Of a stretch of DNA of 64,000 nt, positions 8,354 through 17,655 are shown one piece after another. The stretch covers positions 128,325-192,324 of the forward strand of contig DBMR01000095.1 in the NCBI GenBank assembly GCA_002298785.1. Reading direction: 5' to 3'. Every line of letters begins with the position of its first letter. Position 1 is the stretch's first letter. The translations under genes and the position numbers were made by a program. The notes under the pieces were generated by a model. It did not search any database. It saw nothing but the letters and a program-made list of their open reading frames with translations, and was not told the DNA's origin. Source of the DNA: Verrucomicrobia subdivision 3 bacterium UBA693 (GTDB lineage: Bacteria > Verrucomicrobiota > Verrucomicrobiia > Limisphaerales > UBA8199).

Positions 8354-10090
8354 ATGGAACCTATGGAATCCGAGCCTGCCACACATTCAGCGACTGCCTC
8401 CAACCGTGGGCTGGTGTGGTATGCTTTGGTCACTCTTTTCGCCGCTTTCACATATTTTTACGGCCTGGATAGCGATCATATCCCGAAGAACGGGGACGAA
8501 TATCCGTATGCCAATATTACGCGAGTGACCGCCGCTAGCGGCCATTGGCTTCCCTTGCAATCCGAGTTGGAGAACATGCGGAATACGAAGCCGCCGCTGC
8601 TCTTTTGGCAGGGCATCGCCTCCACGGACTGGGCCAGGAATTGGACCTTGTGGCATCTGCGCTATCCGAGCGTGATTTATACTTTGTTGACTGCCGGCGT
8701 GGTGTTCCTGCTGGGGTGGAAGTTGACTCGAAAGCTCGAAACAGGATTCGTAGCCCTCCTGGTCTATCTGGCCTTTTTCAGCACGTATCGCTACGGACGG
8801 CCGTTTTTGACGAATCCCCCCGAAGTGTTTTGGCTCTTCACGCCCTTCTTTGTTCTCCTTTACTGGAGGCCTGGGGCCTTCGCCTCCAAGTTCCTGGTGC
8901 CGGCGGCCCTGGGGCTGACTGTGGGCGTTGGATTGTTGTATAAGTCCTTTGCCCTTGCATTGCCCGTCGGTTTGGCGCTGACCTGGTGGTATCTCCGGGA
9001 AAGGCAGTATCGCGTAAAGGACTTCCTGGTTCGGGACACGGTGAAGGTGGCAATTATTGGGTGTCTTTCGCTCGCCGTCTTTAGCTTGTGGTTTATCCTC
9101 GATCCGGATCCCCAGTCGGTCTTCAAGGAATTTGTCCTGGGTGAAAATCTCAAGAAATTTGATCCGCATGGTCCGAGCTATCTCTCGAAGCTGCTGTGGG
9201 GCGGTTCCAGCATCTGGAGTCTCGCGCTGGGATATTTCCTGGATTCCGGGTTGCTAGCCCCAATCCTGGCAGCGCTTTGTTATCTTGCTTACCGGCGACG
9301 CGCGGAACTGGCGGGCGAGGAGAAGTTACTCTGGATTTGGGTGATCACGCTGTTCGTTGTTTTCAGCCTGCCTAGCCAGCGGGACGAGCGTTACCTGCTG
9401 CCGGGCATGCCGGCGTTCGCGGTTTTATGCGCACTGAACTGGCACCGATTCCACCGCTATATTTTCGGAACGGTGTTGTGCGCTGCCGCGGCGGTCCTGG
9501 CTCTTCTTACCTACCTTTCGGTGCGGCTCGAAGGCGGTATCGTCGGGGTGCAAGTTTATCCCGTGCTTTATTGGATCATGTTATTTCTAACTGCCGCGCT
9601 GATTTGTCTGGGACTGTTCCGGCCAAAGTTTGCCCCCCGAGTGGTGCCTGCGGCGGTGTTGCTAGTGTTTCTGGGATTTGCCGGCTTCATGCGGCCCTTG
9701 GACGCACAATTCGGAGTGTATAGCCAGGCCGCACAAGATTACGTCAAAGGCAAAGACGTTTGGGTTCCAGCGAACTTCAGGGCTAAAGAGGAAGGCCACC
9801 GCTTTTTCCTGCCAGGTGCGAATCTGCATCCATATAGTCCCAAAATTGGCATCGACGCGCTCGTCGCTCGTTACCCGCTCGTCGCCGTTACGGTCCCAAT
9901 CAACGCCACGGCGATACCCGGCAAAGTCATCGGTGAGCGGTTGGACATCGGCGGCCGCCATACTTCGAGTCAAATCAAAGAGATGGTTATGGGGAGAGTT
10001 TACGAGGTCCTGTTCGTGAAGGAACTCCTCATCGAAACCGGAGCGTCGGCCTCCAATGCCATCCCGGGCACAGTGGGTGCGCCGCGTTGA
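8354..10090 (+). CDS. GT39/ArnT-type polyprenyl-phosphate-dependent membrane glycosyltransferase
   Basis: A 578-residue integral membrane protein with about 11-12 hydrophobic segments and a soluble C-terminal part from about residue 455. The first periplasmic loop has the acidic catalytic motif of the PMT/ArnT superfamily (NGDEYPYA, about residues 46-53), followed by KPPLLFW and RYPS, both classic for this family. These enzymes use a sugar carried on undecaprenyl phosphate and transfer it to lipids or proteins in the periplasm. The gene starts 15 nt after the GT9 gene, so the three genes from 5313 form a probable operon. ATG codons at 8354 and 8363 are both possible starts. Confidence 0.88.
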   Translation: MEPMESEPATHSATASNRGLVWYALVTLFAAFTYFYGLDSDHIPKNGDEYPYANITRVTAASGHWLPLQSELENMRNTKPPLLFWQGIASTDWARNWTLWHLRYPSVIYTLLTAGVVFLLGWKLTRKLETGFVALLVYLAFFSTYRYGRPFLTNPPEVFWLFTPFFVLLYWRPGAFASKFLVPAALGLTVGVGLLYKSFALALPVGLALTWWYLRERQYRVKDFLVRDTVKVAIIGCLSLAVFSLWFILDPDPQSVFKEFVLGENLKKFDPHGPSYLSKLLWGGSSIWSLALGYFLDSGLLAPILAALCYLAYRRRAELAGEEKLLWIWVITLFVVFSLPSQRDERYLLPGMPAFAVLCALNWHRFHRYIFGTVLCAAAAVLALLTYLSVRLEGGIVGVQVYPVLYWIMLFLTAALICLGLFRPKFAPRVVPAAVLLVFLGFAGFMRPLDAQFGVYSQAAQDYVKGKDVWVPANFRAKEEGHRFFLPGANLHPYSPKIGIDALVARYPLVAVTVPINATAIPGKVIGERLDIGGRHTSSQIKEMVMGRVYEVLFVKELLIETGASASNAIPGTVGAPR

Positions 10091-10108
10091 TCCCCAGCCC
10101 AAACGGGC

Positions 10109-10131
10109 GCGGGCTTTAAACCGACGCCCGC
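10109..10131 (+). terminator. Weak hairpin after the glycosyltransferase operon
   Basis: GCGGGC (10109-10114) pairs with GCCCGC (10126-10131) over an 11-nt loop, 19 nt past the stop codon. There is no T tract, so this is only a candidate terminator. Confidence 0.3.
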
Positions 10132-10210
10132 TGCTGAGCCAGCTTGCCCCTGATCAAATACCGTGATCGTTTTGATTGCCTGAGCGTTGCGCCGCAGTCA
10201 ACATAGCGGC

Positions 10211-12469
10211 ATGCAATTTTCCCCCGTTCCTCGGAGCCTGTCTCTGCTGGCGACTCTTGGTCTGTTTTTGCCTGCGACAAGGGCAGGCGAGTTGGCGTCA
10301 TGGCAGGCCGATGCCGTGGCGGATGCTGGCCGCATCCGGCTGGAGCGTACGGCGGAATCGAGCTGGCAGGTTGAAAAAGTCGCGTCGTGGAACGTGGTGC
10401 GGCTGAAGCCGAGCGCCGATCTTTATTCGCGGGCGAGCTTTCGATTATCGATCCAACCCGTTTCTGTCTCAAACACGTGGTTAATTTTGGAGTTTCTCGA
10501 CCGCGGATACGGTCTGGTCACCGTTACGCCCGGGGTGGCACCCGCAAAGCAATGGGGGACGGCGCGAGTCAACAGCGGTCAACTGCGGCGTGCGGTGTTT
10601 CAGTTTGATTCCGGCTTGCCAGCGCAGCTTGGCGTGGAGGGGCTTGATTATTTGCGAGCAGTCACGGTCACGGATGAGAAGCCTAAAATAGATCCTGCTC
10701 CCCTGGTTGAGCCCGCGCTGAAATTCGCCAAAGAGTCCGAGCGCGTAACGACGGCGGGGGGAGACTCCGCGGGGCCGGACGGCGTGGCGGAGGCAGTGGC
10801 TGGATTGCGGAACCAGCTTCCGCTGGTGCGGGCGATTGGGTTCAACGGGGTGGAAACCTATGTCCGATGGGGTTGGGTGGAGCAGGAGCGGGGGCGTTAT
10901 GATTGGACATACTATGACGCCATCCTGGACGAGATCGAAAAGCATGGCCTGGAGTGGTTCCCGATGTTGTTGGCTGGTTCAGGTTATGCACTTCCGGCCT
11001 GGCTGTATGACTCGACCAATAACGTGGGTTTCAAGTGCCTGGAGCATGGGATCGCCCACGACACGCAGACGATCTTTCAACCATTTCAAACCGAATATGC
11101 GAGCCGGTTCATCGCCGAATTCGGCAAGCACTATGGCAACCGGAAATCATTGCTGGGGATTCGGTTGGGGCCGAGCGGCGATTACGGCGAGGCGCAATAC
11201 CCGGCGAAGGGCCCAGGTTACCAGTTTCGCCAGCACCACACCCATGTTGGTTATTGGGCAGGGGATGATTACGCGCAGGTCGCGTTTCGCCGCTACTTGG
11301 AAGCCAAGTATCTGGACGTAACGGCACTGAACACGGCCTGGGAAAGCCGCTACCCAGAATTCAGCAAGGTCAGGACATTCCTCCCGGAGACTGCGTTGAA
11401 CCGCCGTCAGCGCATTGATTTTGCGGACTGGTACATGGGCGCGATGAGCTTGTGGTGTGAACAATGGGCGTTATGGTCGAGGCAGGCCCTGCCTCACACG
11501 AGGATCCATCAGTCCTCCGGCGGCTGGGGACCGGTTCAGATCGGCACGGATTACAGTTATCAGGCACGCAGCATGGCCAAAATTAACGGCGGCATGCGGT
11601 TGACCAATGAGGGTGATGACTTCCCGGACAACTTCACCATTACCCGAATGGCTTCGTCGGCGGCCAGGTTCTATGGCATCCCGGTGGGTTACGAACCGGG
11701 CGGGTTCGGCAGCAAACGCGGGGTCATGGCGCGCCTCTACAATGCCGTCAGCACGGATGCGGTCCACCTGTTTTACTACCTGGGAAATCTGACCGCCAAC
11801 GACCAGGCTCTCGAAGCCTGGTTGAAATATGGGGCGTTGCTCGATCAGCGCTCGCGACCGATCATTGACGTCGCCGCGTTTTATCCCGATACCGCCATCA
11901 AACTGGATGACGAAGTCGTGCGTTATCGCTGGGCTTCGACCTTTTTCACCGTAGGCCGGGCCTTGCGGGAGCAGCTTGATTTCGATTACGCCAGCGAGCA
12001 GATGATACTGGATGGCGCCCTGGGTCGGTACAAAGTGCTGGTGTTCCTTTGGGGCGCCATTACCGAAAAGCCGGTGCTCGAGCGGATCGACCGGTGGGTG
12101 CGCAACGGGGGGACGCTCGTCTTCGCACCCAGCCCGCGTGGCTATCCGGCCACCGTCGAGGGTGACACGGGGCTGGCGGAAAAGTGGGTCAAAGGGGATA
12201 CAGGCAAAGGACGGGTGGTTCTCTGGCGGGGGGACCTGATTCCATCACAAAGTTATGCGGAGTTTATCCGTGGACTGGTGCTGAAGACACCCGGGATCCG
12301 GCCGGAAATCCTGGCGGGGCTGCAAATGGAAAAGCCGGCTTCGGTATTTTGGAGCGTATTGGAGAATGGGAAATTGGCCCTGCTGAATTTTAGCGATCAT
12401 CCCGCGACAGTGACCCTCACCAGCGGTAAAGTGCTTTCGATTCCCCCGTATGAGCCAAGGATTGAATAA
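10211..12469 (+). CDS. Secreted clan GH-A glycoside hydrolase (beta-galactosidase/GH42-like)
   Basis: A 752-residue secreted protein. The ATG at 10211 gives a clean signal peptide (cleavage near LPATRA, residue 26); an upstream in-frame start at 10187 adds only eight residues. Residues 30-170 look like a beta-rich accessory domain. A TIM barrel follows with FNGVETYVRWGWVEQERG (about 210-230), LGPSGDYGEAQYP (about 320-332), whose Glu is a candidate acid/base, and LTNEGDDFPDN near 463, whose Glu is a candidate nucleophile. The C-terminal 200 residues resemble the beta-galactosidase trimerisation and beta-sandwich domains of GH42 enzymes. The GPSGDYGE motif also recalls GH14. I am confident of clan GH-A but not of the family or substrate. 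Confidence 0.78.
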   Translation: MQFSPVPRSLSLLATLGLFLPATRAGELASWQADAVADAGRIRLERTAESSWQVEKVASWNVVRLKPSADLYSRASFRLSIQPVSVSNTWLILEFLDRGYGLVTVTPGVAPAKQWGTARVNSGQLRRAVFQFDSGLPAQLGVEGLDYLRAVTVTDEKPKIDPAPLVEPALKFAKESERVTTAGGDSAGPDGVAEAVAGLRNQLPLVRAIGFNGVETYVRWGWVEQERGRYDWTYYDAILDEIEKHGLEWFPMLLAGSGYALPAWLYDSTNNVGFKCLEHGIAHDTQTIFQPFQTEYASRFIAEFGKHYGNRKSLLGIRLGPSGDYGEAQYPAKGPGYQFRQHHTHVGYWAGDDYAQVAFRRYLEAKYLDVTALNTAWESRYPEFSKVRTFLPETALNRRQRIDFADWYMGAMSLWCEQWALWSRQALPHTRIHQSSGGWGPVQIGTDYSYQARSMAKINGGMRLTNEGDDFPDNFTITRMASSAARFYGIPVGYEPGGFGSKRGVMARLYNAVSTDAVHLFYYLGNLTANDQALEAWLKYGALLDQRSRPIIDVAAFYPDTAIKLDDEVVRYRWASTFFTVGRALREQLDFDYASEQMILDGALGRYKVLVFLWGAITEKPVLERIDRWVRNGGTLVFAPSPRGYPATVEGDTGLAEKWVKGDTGKGRVVLWRGDLIPSQSYAEFIRGLVLKTPGIRPEILAGLQMEKPASVFWSVLENGKLALLNFSDHPATVTLTSGKVLSIPPYEPRIE

Positions 12470-12580
12470 GACAGTGGGACGTGCGGCAGCATGCCCTCCG
12501 TGGGTGATTGCAGGAGTAATCTGATCTCTTGTCAGTCCTGATTGCCTGCTTAGAATGCACCAAGTCACTTGAGCGCATTT

Positions 12581-15421
12581 ATGCAAGCTTCTTTAGGGGG
12601 GCGGAACCGGCCTGTCCGCCAAAGGGAAGGTCTGTGGCGAATTGGGGGTACGGCAGCGGTGATCTTCTGCTTGTTAATGACCGTGGGGTGGGCCGCGGTA
12701 GCCAGCCCAGCCCGCCGAGTGCTCATGGTGTTTCGTGAGGACGGTCATGTGCCCGCCACCCGGATGATCGAGGCGGCGGTGCGGACAAGTATGAGCGGCA
12801 CCAATGGGGAGGACTTCGAATTCTACACCGAGTACCTCGATGTCAATCGATTTGCCAACGGGAGCCACTACCGGCTTTTCCGTGAATATTTGCAGGAAAA
12901 ATACCTGGAGCGGCGGCCGGAGGTGATGGTGACCGTGTTGACTCCGGCTTTTGATTTGGCCGGAGTGCCTCCTGGGGAATTGCTTCCAGGCGTCCCCGTG
13001 GTGTTTATTGCCGTCACCGGCACGGCTTTGCCGTCGCGTTCCTTGGGCTCCAACGTCACCGGGATTGTCGCTCGCCCGGATTTTTCGGGCACGCTGGGCG
13101 CCATGATGCGATTGCAGCCGGAAACTGAACGGGTGGTGGTCATCGGTGGCGTCACTTCCTCAGAACGTGCGTTGGTCGCCCAGGTCGAGTTGGCCGCAGA
13201 GCGTTATGAGGGTCGACTTAAGTTCGAATTTTGGACTAACCGGCCGATTGCTGATTTGCGTGCTGGGGTGGCATCCTTGAGTGATAGAACCGCGGTGCTC
13301 TTTGTGTCGCTCTTTCGGGATGCAAATGGGGCGGCATTTTTGCCGGCGCAAGCGCTGGAATCCCTCGTTGGCGTGGCCAGAGCCCCGATCTATGTGTGGA
13401 CGGACTCGCAATTAGGCAGCGGCGCAGTAGGTGGGGTGGTGGTCGATTATGATCAACTCGGGGACTGGGCGGGGGGAGTGGCTTTGAGAGTAATCAACGG
13501 TGCGCCGATCGCCAGTCAGTCGGTGGTCGTGCTCACGAACGGCACACCGCTATTCGATTGGCGCGCCATGCAGCGCTGGAAAATTAGCGAGCGACGCTTG
13601 CCTCCCGGGAGCCAGGTCGATTTTCGGCAGCCGAATTTCTTGGAGTCTCATTGGCGCATGATGCTAGGTGCTGCAATTTTCATCTGCCTCCAAGCCGTCC
13701 TGATTCTGGGCCTGTTGATTAACCGGACAAAACTGCGGGAAGCAGAATCCGTTGCGACCTTAACGGCGGAGCTTTCCTCGAAATTCGTCCATTTGCCATC
13801 AAGCGAAGTGGATCGGGAAATTGAAGTTGCGCAGCGCCGAGTTTGCGAGAAGCTCGGCCTGGATTTGGCGACCCTGTGGCAGTGGACCGACGAGACACCG
13901 CGCTACTTCACGATGACTCACATTTATCGTCCTTTGGGCGGTCCCCCTTTGCCGGAGCGGATTGATGCCGAGGAACTTTTTCCCTACGCCGTGAGGGAGT
14001 TGAGCGCATGGAGGATCGTGGCTTTTTCAACGATCGAAGAACTTCCAACCGGGGCGGTTCGCGACCGGGAAGTGTACCGTCACTATGGCATAAAGTCGGG
14101 GCTGTCATTTCCACTCACCACCGGGGGAGGGGAGTTAATCGGCACCTTAAGCTTCAATACCGTGCGAGCGGAACGCGCCTGGCCGGAGCAGATCATAAAG
14201 CGGCTCCAGGTGGTGGCACAAATCTTCGCGAACGCCCTGGCTCGGAAGCGCGCGGAGGCGGCTCTTCGTGCCAGCGAAGCGCGGTTGGCTGCGGCTGTGG
14301 ATGTGGCGGCCCTCGGTTTTTACGAAATGCGACCAGCGTCCGGTCAGGTCTTTGTGGATGATCGTTTGCGTGCGCTGTTGGGGACCACGCTGGAAGAGGA
14401 AGCTCGAATTTACGAGATTTGGCTGGAGCGGGTGCACCCGGATGACCGCGAGCCTGTTGTGGAAATGGTGCGCAAGCTGCGGCAGGGTGAGGTTAACACG
14501 GTTTCGACGGAATACCGCTATTTGCATCCGGATAGTGGGCAGCGCTGGTTCTACCATGTTGCGCGGGCACAAGAAAGAAACGTTGCCGGACAAGCCACTC
14601 GATTGCTGGGCGTGATCCGGGACATCACGCACCAAAAGCAGTCCGAAATGGAATCCCAGGAAATGCGGAGCAACCTCGCACATTCCGGCCGGGTGACCAT
14701 GCTGGGGCAATTATCTTCCGCGCTGGCGCATGAGCTCAGCCAGCCGCTGGGGGCGATCCTGCGCAACGCGGAGGCGGCGGAACTTATGCTCCAAATGCCT
14801 GAACCTGATTTGGCGGAAGTGCGGGCAATTGTGGCCGATATCCTGAGAGATGATCGGCGTGCCGGGAACGTGATTGAACGATTGCGCTCGCTGCTCAAGC
14901 GGCGCCGCCTGGAGTTGCAGCCGGTAGAGTTAAATAGCTTGATCGGTGAAATTCTGTCCTTGGTCCAGGCCGATGCTGCGGCACGCCGGGTAAAACTGGA
15001 GTGTGCTTTGGAGCAGAACCTGCCCAAGGTGCGGGGCGATCGCGTCCATCTCCAACAAGTGGTGCTGAACTTGTTGATGAACGCGATGGATGCCTCGGCG
15101 GAAGCCGCATCTGAGGGGCGCTGTGTCCAAGTCACCACTCGTCTCACAAACGCGCACACAATCGAAGTGCGGGTGAGCGACCAGGGTCCAGGAATCCCGG
15201 GAGATTCTCCGGAACACCTGTTTGTGCCATTCTTCACGACCAAAGCCAATGGCATGGGTGTGGGATTGCCAGTGTCGCGCACAATCGTTGAGGCCCATGC
15301 AGGCCGGATTTGGGGCGAGAACCGGCCGGGAGGTGGCGCCTGCTTCTGTTTTACTCTCCCGACAGTCGAACCAGCGATCGAGGTCGGGACGGATAGACAA
15401 ACTTGCGCTTTGAAAGAGTAG
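12581..15421 (+). CDS. Histidine kinase with ABC-type substrate-binding sensor, GAF and PAS domains
   Basis: A 946-residue sensor kinase. A signal-anchor (about 20-42) exports residues 45-350, which resemble the ABC_sub_bind (pfam04392) periplasmic fold (RRVLMVFREDGHVPATRMIE, then VPVVFIAVTGTALPSRSLGSNV). A membrane segment (about 358-378) leads to a GAF domain (390-560) and a PAS domain with PAC (565-690). The kinase core follows: H-box ALAHELSQPLGAIL near 714, N-box NLLMNAMDA, DQGPGI, FVPFFTTK and GMGVGLPVSR. It probably senses an unknown small ligand. The ATG at 12581 is preferred; an in-frame TTG lies 12 nt upstream. The stop lies 6 nt before the FixJ-like regulator gene, its likely partner. 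Confidence 0.9.
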   Translation: MQASLGGRNRPVRQREGLWRIGGTAAVIFCLLMTVGWAAVASPARRVLMVFREDGHVPATRMIEAAVRTSMSGTNGEDFEFYTEYLDVNRFANGSHYRLFREYLQEKYLERRPEVMVTVLTPAFDLAGVPPGELLPGVPVVFIAVTGTALPSRSLGSNVTGIVARPDFSGTLGAMMRLQPETERVVVIGGVTSSERALVAQVELAAERYEGRLKFEFWTNRPIADLRAGVASLSDRTAVLFVSLFRDANGAAFLPAQALESLVGVARAPIYVWTDSQLGSGAVGGVVVDYDQLGDWAGGVALRVINGAPIASQSVVVLTNGTPLFDWRAMQRWKISERRLPPGSQVDFRQPNFLESHWRMMLGAAIFICLQAVLILGLLINRTKLREAESVATLTAELSSKFVHLPSSEVDREIEVAQRRVCEKLGLDLATLWQWTDETPRYFTMTHIYRPLGGPPLPERIDAEELFPYAVRELSAWRIVAFSTIEELPTGAVRDREVYRHYGIKSGLSFPLTTGGGELIGTLSFNTVRAERAWPEQIIKRLQVVAQIFANALARKRAEAALRASEARLAAAVDVAALGFYEMRPASGQVFVDDRLRALLGTTLEEEARIYEIWLERVHPDDREPVVEMVRKLRQGEVNTVSTEYRYLHPDSGQRWFYHVARAQERNVAGQATRLLGVIRDITHQKQSEMESQEMRSNLAHSGRVTMLGQLSSALAHELSQPLGAILRNAEAAELMLQMPEPDLAEVRAIVADILRDDRRAGNVIERLRSLLKRRRLELQPVELNSLIGEILSLVQADAAARRVKLECALEQNLPKVRGDRVHLQQVVLNLLMNAMDASAEAASEGRCVQVTTRLTNAHTIEVRVSDQGPGIPGDSPEHLFVPFFTTKANGMGVGLPVSRTIVEAHAGRIWGENRPGGGACFCFTLPTVEPAIEVGTDRQTCALKE

Positions 15422-15427
15422 GCCCTC

Positions 15428-16099
15428 ATGACCGAAAACTGGGTAACGACCACATCGAATGCCAACGGGATACCGGGGCCATCCAGCCTGGCCCAGACTC
15501 CCACTGTCTTCCTGGTGGATGACGACGCGTCGTTTCTACGATCTCTTTCGCGACTGTTGCGGGCGTCGGGCTTTTGCGTTTCAGCGCACAGTTCAGCTGA
15601 GGCGTTGCTGGCAAACATGCGACCTGACATGCCCGGTTGCATCATCACGGATTTGCTCATGCCTGGCATGAACGGAATAGCGCTGCAAATGGCGCTAAAG
15701 GCAAACGGGAATTCCATGCCGATCCTGTTTTTGACTGGGCATGGGGACATACCAGTGACGGTGCAGGCCATGCGCCGGGGTGCGGAAGATTTTCTGACCA
15801 AACAGGCTTCCAAAGAGGATTTGATCGCGGCCGTGAATCGGGCGCTGGCTCGAAACGCGGAGGAGCGCGAGAGAGCGGCTCACTTGAAGGCTTTGCAGGC
15901 ACCGTTCGAGTTGTTGACCGATCGGGAGCGAGAAGTACTCAGGGAGGTGGTACAAGGCAAGCTCAACAAGCAGATTGCGGCCGATTTGGGCATCCACGAG
16001 CGCACTGTGAAACTGCATCGCACAAACATCACCGCGAAACTCAAAGTGCGGTCGGTGGCGGAGTTGACCCGAATGGTTCAGGAAGCCGGCATATGCTGA
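15428..16099 (+). CDS. FixJ/NarL-type response regulator
   Basis: A 223-residue two-domain regulator. The receiver (about 27-140) has the acidic pair in FLVDDDAS, the phospho-acceptor Asp near 74 in ITDLLMPGMNG, the conserved Thr in LTGHGD, and Lys in DFLTKQAS, where the usual Pro after Lys is missing. The C-terminal LuxR-type helix-turn-helix (155-220) contains LTDREREVL, NKQIAADLGIHERTVKLH and LKVRSVAEL. It follows the sensor kinase gene by 6 nt and is surely its cognate regulator. Target genes are unknown; the receiver-only protein and lipoprotein genes downstream are candidates by position. Confidence 0.92.
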   Translation: MTENWVTTTSNANGIPGPSSLAQTPTVFLVDDDASFLRSLSRLLRASGFCVSAHSSAEALLANMRPDMPGCIITDLLMPGMNGIALQMALKANGNSMPILFLTGHGDIPVTVQAMRRGAEDFLTKQASKEDLIAAVNRALARNAEERERAAHLKALQAPFELLTDREREVLREVVQGKLNKQIAADLGIHERTVKLHRTNITAKLKVRSVAELTRMVQEAGIC

Positions 16100-16218
16100 G
16101 GCCCAGTCGAGACAAGGGGGCCGCCAGGGAGGCGCTTGAGGGAGGAATGCCTGCCACTGCCAGAACCTGCCCCAAAGGGCAGTAGCCTGGGAATCGGGTT
16201 TTGTGAAACTATGGGCGC

Positions 16219-16665
16219 ATGCAGTCGTGGGGCGCAGGTCACGCCAAAGTTTACGTGGCAGTGGTGGACGACGATGAAAGTCTTTGTCGTTCGCTTAACC
16301 GCCTGCTGCGCACGGCTGGATTTCAAACGGTAGCCTACGCTTCAGCCGAGGATTTGCTGGAGGACTCCAAGCGGCCGCGCTTCGACTGCCTGGTTCTCGA
16401 TATCCAGTTGAAGGGAATGTCCGGACTGGAATTATGCCAGCGCCTGGCGGCAGTAAGAAATACCACACCGATCATCTTCATCACGGCAGATGATGATCCG
16501 GAGATTCGAGCCAGGGCCCTGGCTGCGGGCTGTGCCGGGTATTTCCGCAAGACCGACCCCGGTGACCAATTACTGGGAGCGATTCGGCGTGCGGTTAGGC
16601 TTCCAGTTGACGAAACTTCGACTGCCGGTCCTGATTCTGCACATCATTCCACCGATACCAATTAA
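16219..16665 (+). CDS. Receiver-only response regulator
   Basis: A 148-residue protein with a single CheY-like receiver and no output domain. It has VVDDDES, the phospho-acceptor in VLDIQLKGMSG, the conserved Thr in ITADDDP and a Lys in YFRKTDPG, again without the usual Pro after Lys. Single receivers act as phosphate sinks, shuttles or allosteric partners of a kinase. It lies 119 nt after the FixJ-like gene in the same direction, so the likely phosphodonor is the kinase at 12581. The tail after residue 130 is low-complexity. Confidence 0.85.
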   Translation: MQSWGAGHAKVYVAVVDDDESLCRSLNRLLRTAGFQTVAYASAEDLLEDSKRPRFDCLVLDIQLKGMSGLELCQRLAAVRNTTPIIFITADDDPEIRARALAAGCAGYFRKTDPGDQLLGAIRRAVRLPVDETSTAGPDSAHHSTDTN

Positions 16666-16692
16666 CCTCTACGAACCATCAAAAACTACCTT

Positions 16693-17094
16693 ATGAAAGC
16701 AATCGTTCGTTTCTGCATTAGCGGTCTCGCCTGTGGCGTTCTTTTTCTGCTCACCGCATGTCAGACGGTGACCACGTCACACCAGCAGGATCTTGGGACA
16801 CCGAAATTCGCACCTTCCGATCCTGCCCAGGTGCAAATTCTGCGTAATGAACCTCAACGCCCACACCTGCGGTTGGGGGAAGTACGAGCTGAACCTTCGA
16901 GCACCAGCATGGATGTCGCCAAAATTGAGGATGCCGTACGTAAGGAGGCGGCCAAGCTTGGTGCCGACGCCGCGGTGGTCGTGTATGACAAAACTCAAGT
17001 GGTCGGAGCGCAAGTCGTAGGTGGCTGGTTAAATCGCTCGATCGAGACCATCCAGGGGCGAGTGATTGTCGCCATCGCCATCAAGTACCAGTAA
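16693..17094 (+). CDS. Small predicted lipoprotein
   Basis: A 133-residue protein. A type II signal peptide ends in the lipobox LLTAC (Cys near residue 23), so it is probably anchored to the outer membrane. The mature part has a short extended region, then an alpha/beta segment with VRKEAAKLGADAAVVVYDK and a closing beta strand (VIVAIAIKYQ). That AAKLGADAVV signature recurs in small lipoproteins of the YbjQ/DUF4156-like fold, but I do not assign a family. It is first of three similar-sized exported-protein genes with spacers of about 55 nt, suggesting one transcript. Confidence 0.75.
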   Translation: MKAIVRFCISGLACGVLFLLTACQTVTTSHQQDLGTPKFAPSDPAQVQILRNEPQRPHLRLGEVRAEPSSTSMDVAKIEDAVRKEAAKLGADAAVVVYDKTQVVGAQVVGGWLNRSIETIQGRVIVAIAIKYQ

Positions 17095-17151
17095 ATCAAC
17101 GCTAAATCTCCACGATTTCTGGAATCCCATTCCCGCTTCATCGAGGAATTC

Positions 17152-17601
17152 ATGAGGAACCAACCGGCTACGCTGCTTGCTTTGATTCTCTTCACGGCTG
17201 CATGGATAGGTTGTAAATCGAGCTCGCCCTCACCTTATGTATCGCCCCGAGTTGTCGGGCGAGTGATCGACAGCAGCACTCAACTGCCGATTGTCGGAGT
17301 CCAGGTCCGCCGTCAAGCGGCGGACGAGACCGATCGCCAGGATCAGCCCGCCAAAGGCGGAGAAATGATCGCCCGCGTGCCGGCGGTGCAAACGGCGGAA
17401 GACGGGTCCTTTGTGCTGAGCAGCGAGCGGGACGTCGCTTTGTTCCGGCAGGTGGGCTGGTTCACCGTGAATATCGCATTCAGCCATCCCCGTTACCAGG
17501 CGCTCACGATCCGATACACCTTATCGCAAGCCACCAACACGACCTCCGGCGAGCCGGTGATACCAGCCGGCGATATTCGGCTCGTGCCACTACCTAAATG
17601 A
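17152..17601 (+). CDS. Lipoprotein with carboxypeptidase-regulatory-like domain
   Basis: A 149-residue protein whose signal peptide ends at a Cys (AAWIGC, residue 21), consistent with a lipoprotein. The rest matches a transthyretin-like carboxypeptidase regulatory fold: VVGRVIDSSTQLPIVGVQV (about 33-52), then TAEDGSFVLSS (about 96-106), then a beta strand and SHPRYQALTI, the usual order of this domain. Such domains are found on cell-surface proteins and bind or scaffold rather than catalyse. It is the middle gene of a three-gene exported-protein set. Confidence 0.75.
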   Translation: MRNQPATLLALILFTAAWIGCKSSSPSPYVSPRVVGRVIDSSTQLPIVGVQVRRQAADETDRQDQPAKGGEMIARVPAVQTAEDGSFVLSSERDVALFRQVGWFTVNIAFSHPRYQALTIRYTLSQATNTTSGEPVIPAGDIRLVPLPK

Positions 17602-17655
17602 ATGCCGAGCGTTCCAGGAAGGAATGACTTTATCAATAAGAATCCAAGATAAACT

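Noticed and set aside
14551..15813. A 420-codon frame on the minus strand
   Set aside because: It is antisense to the kinase core and receiver genes, which carry all expected motifs. Its own sequence is Ser/Arg-rich with no family features.
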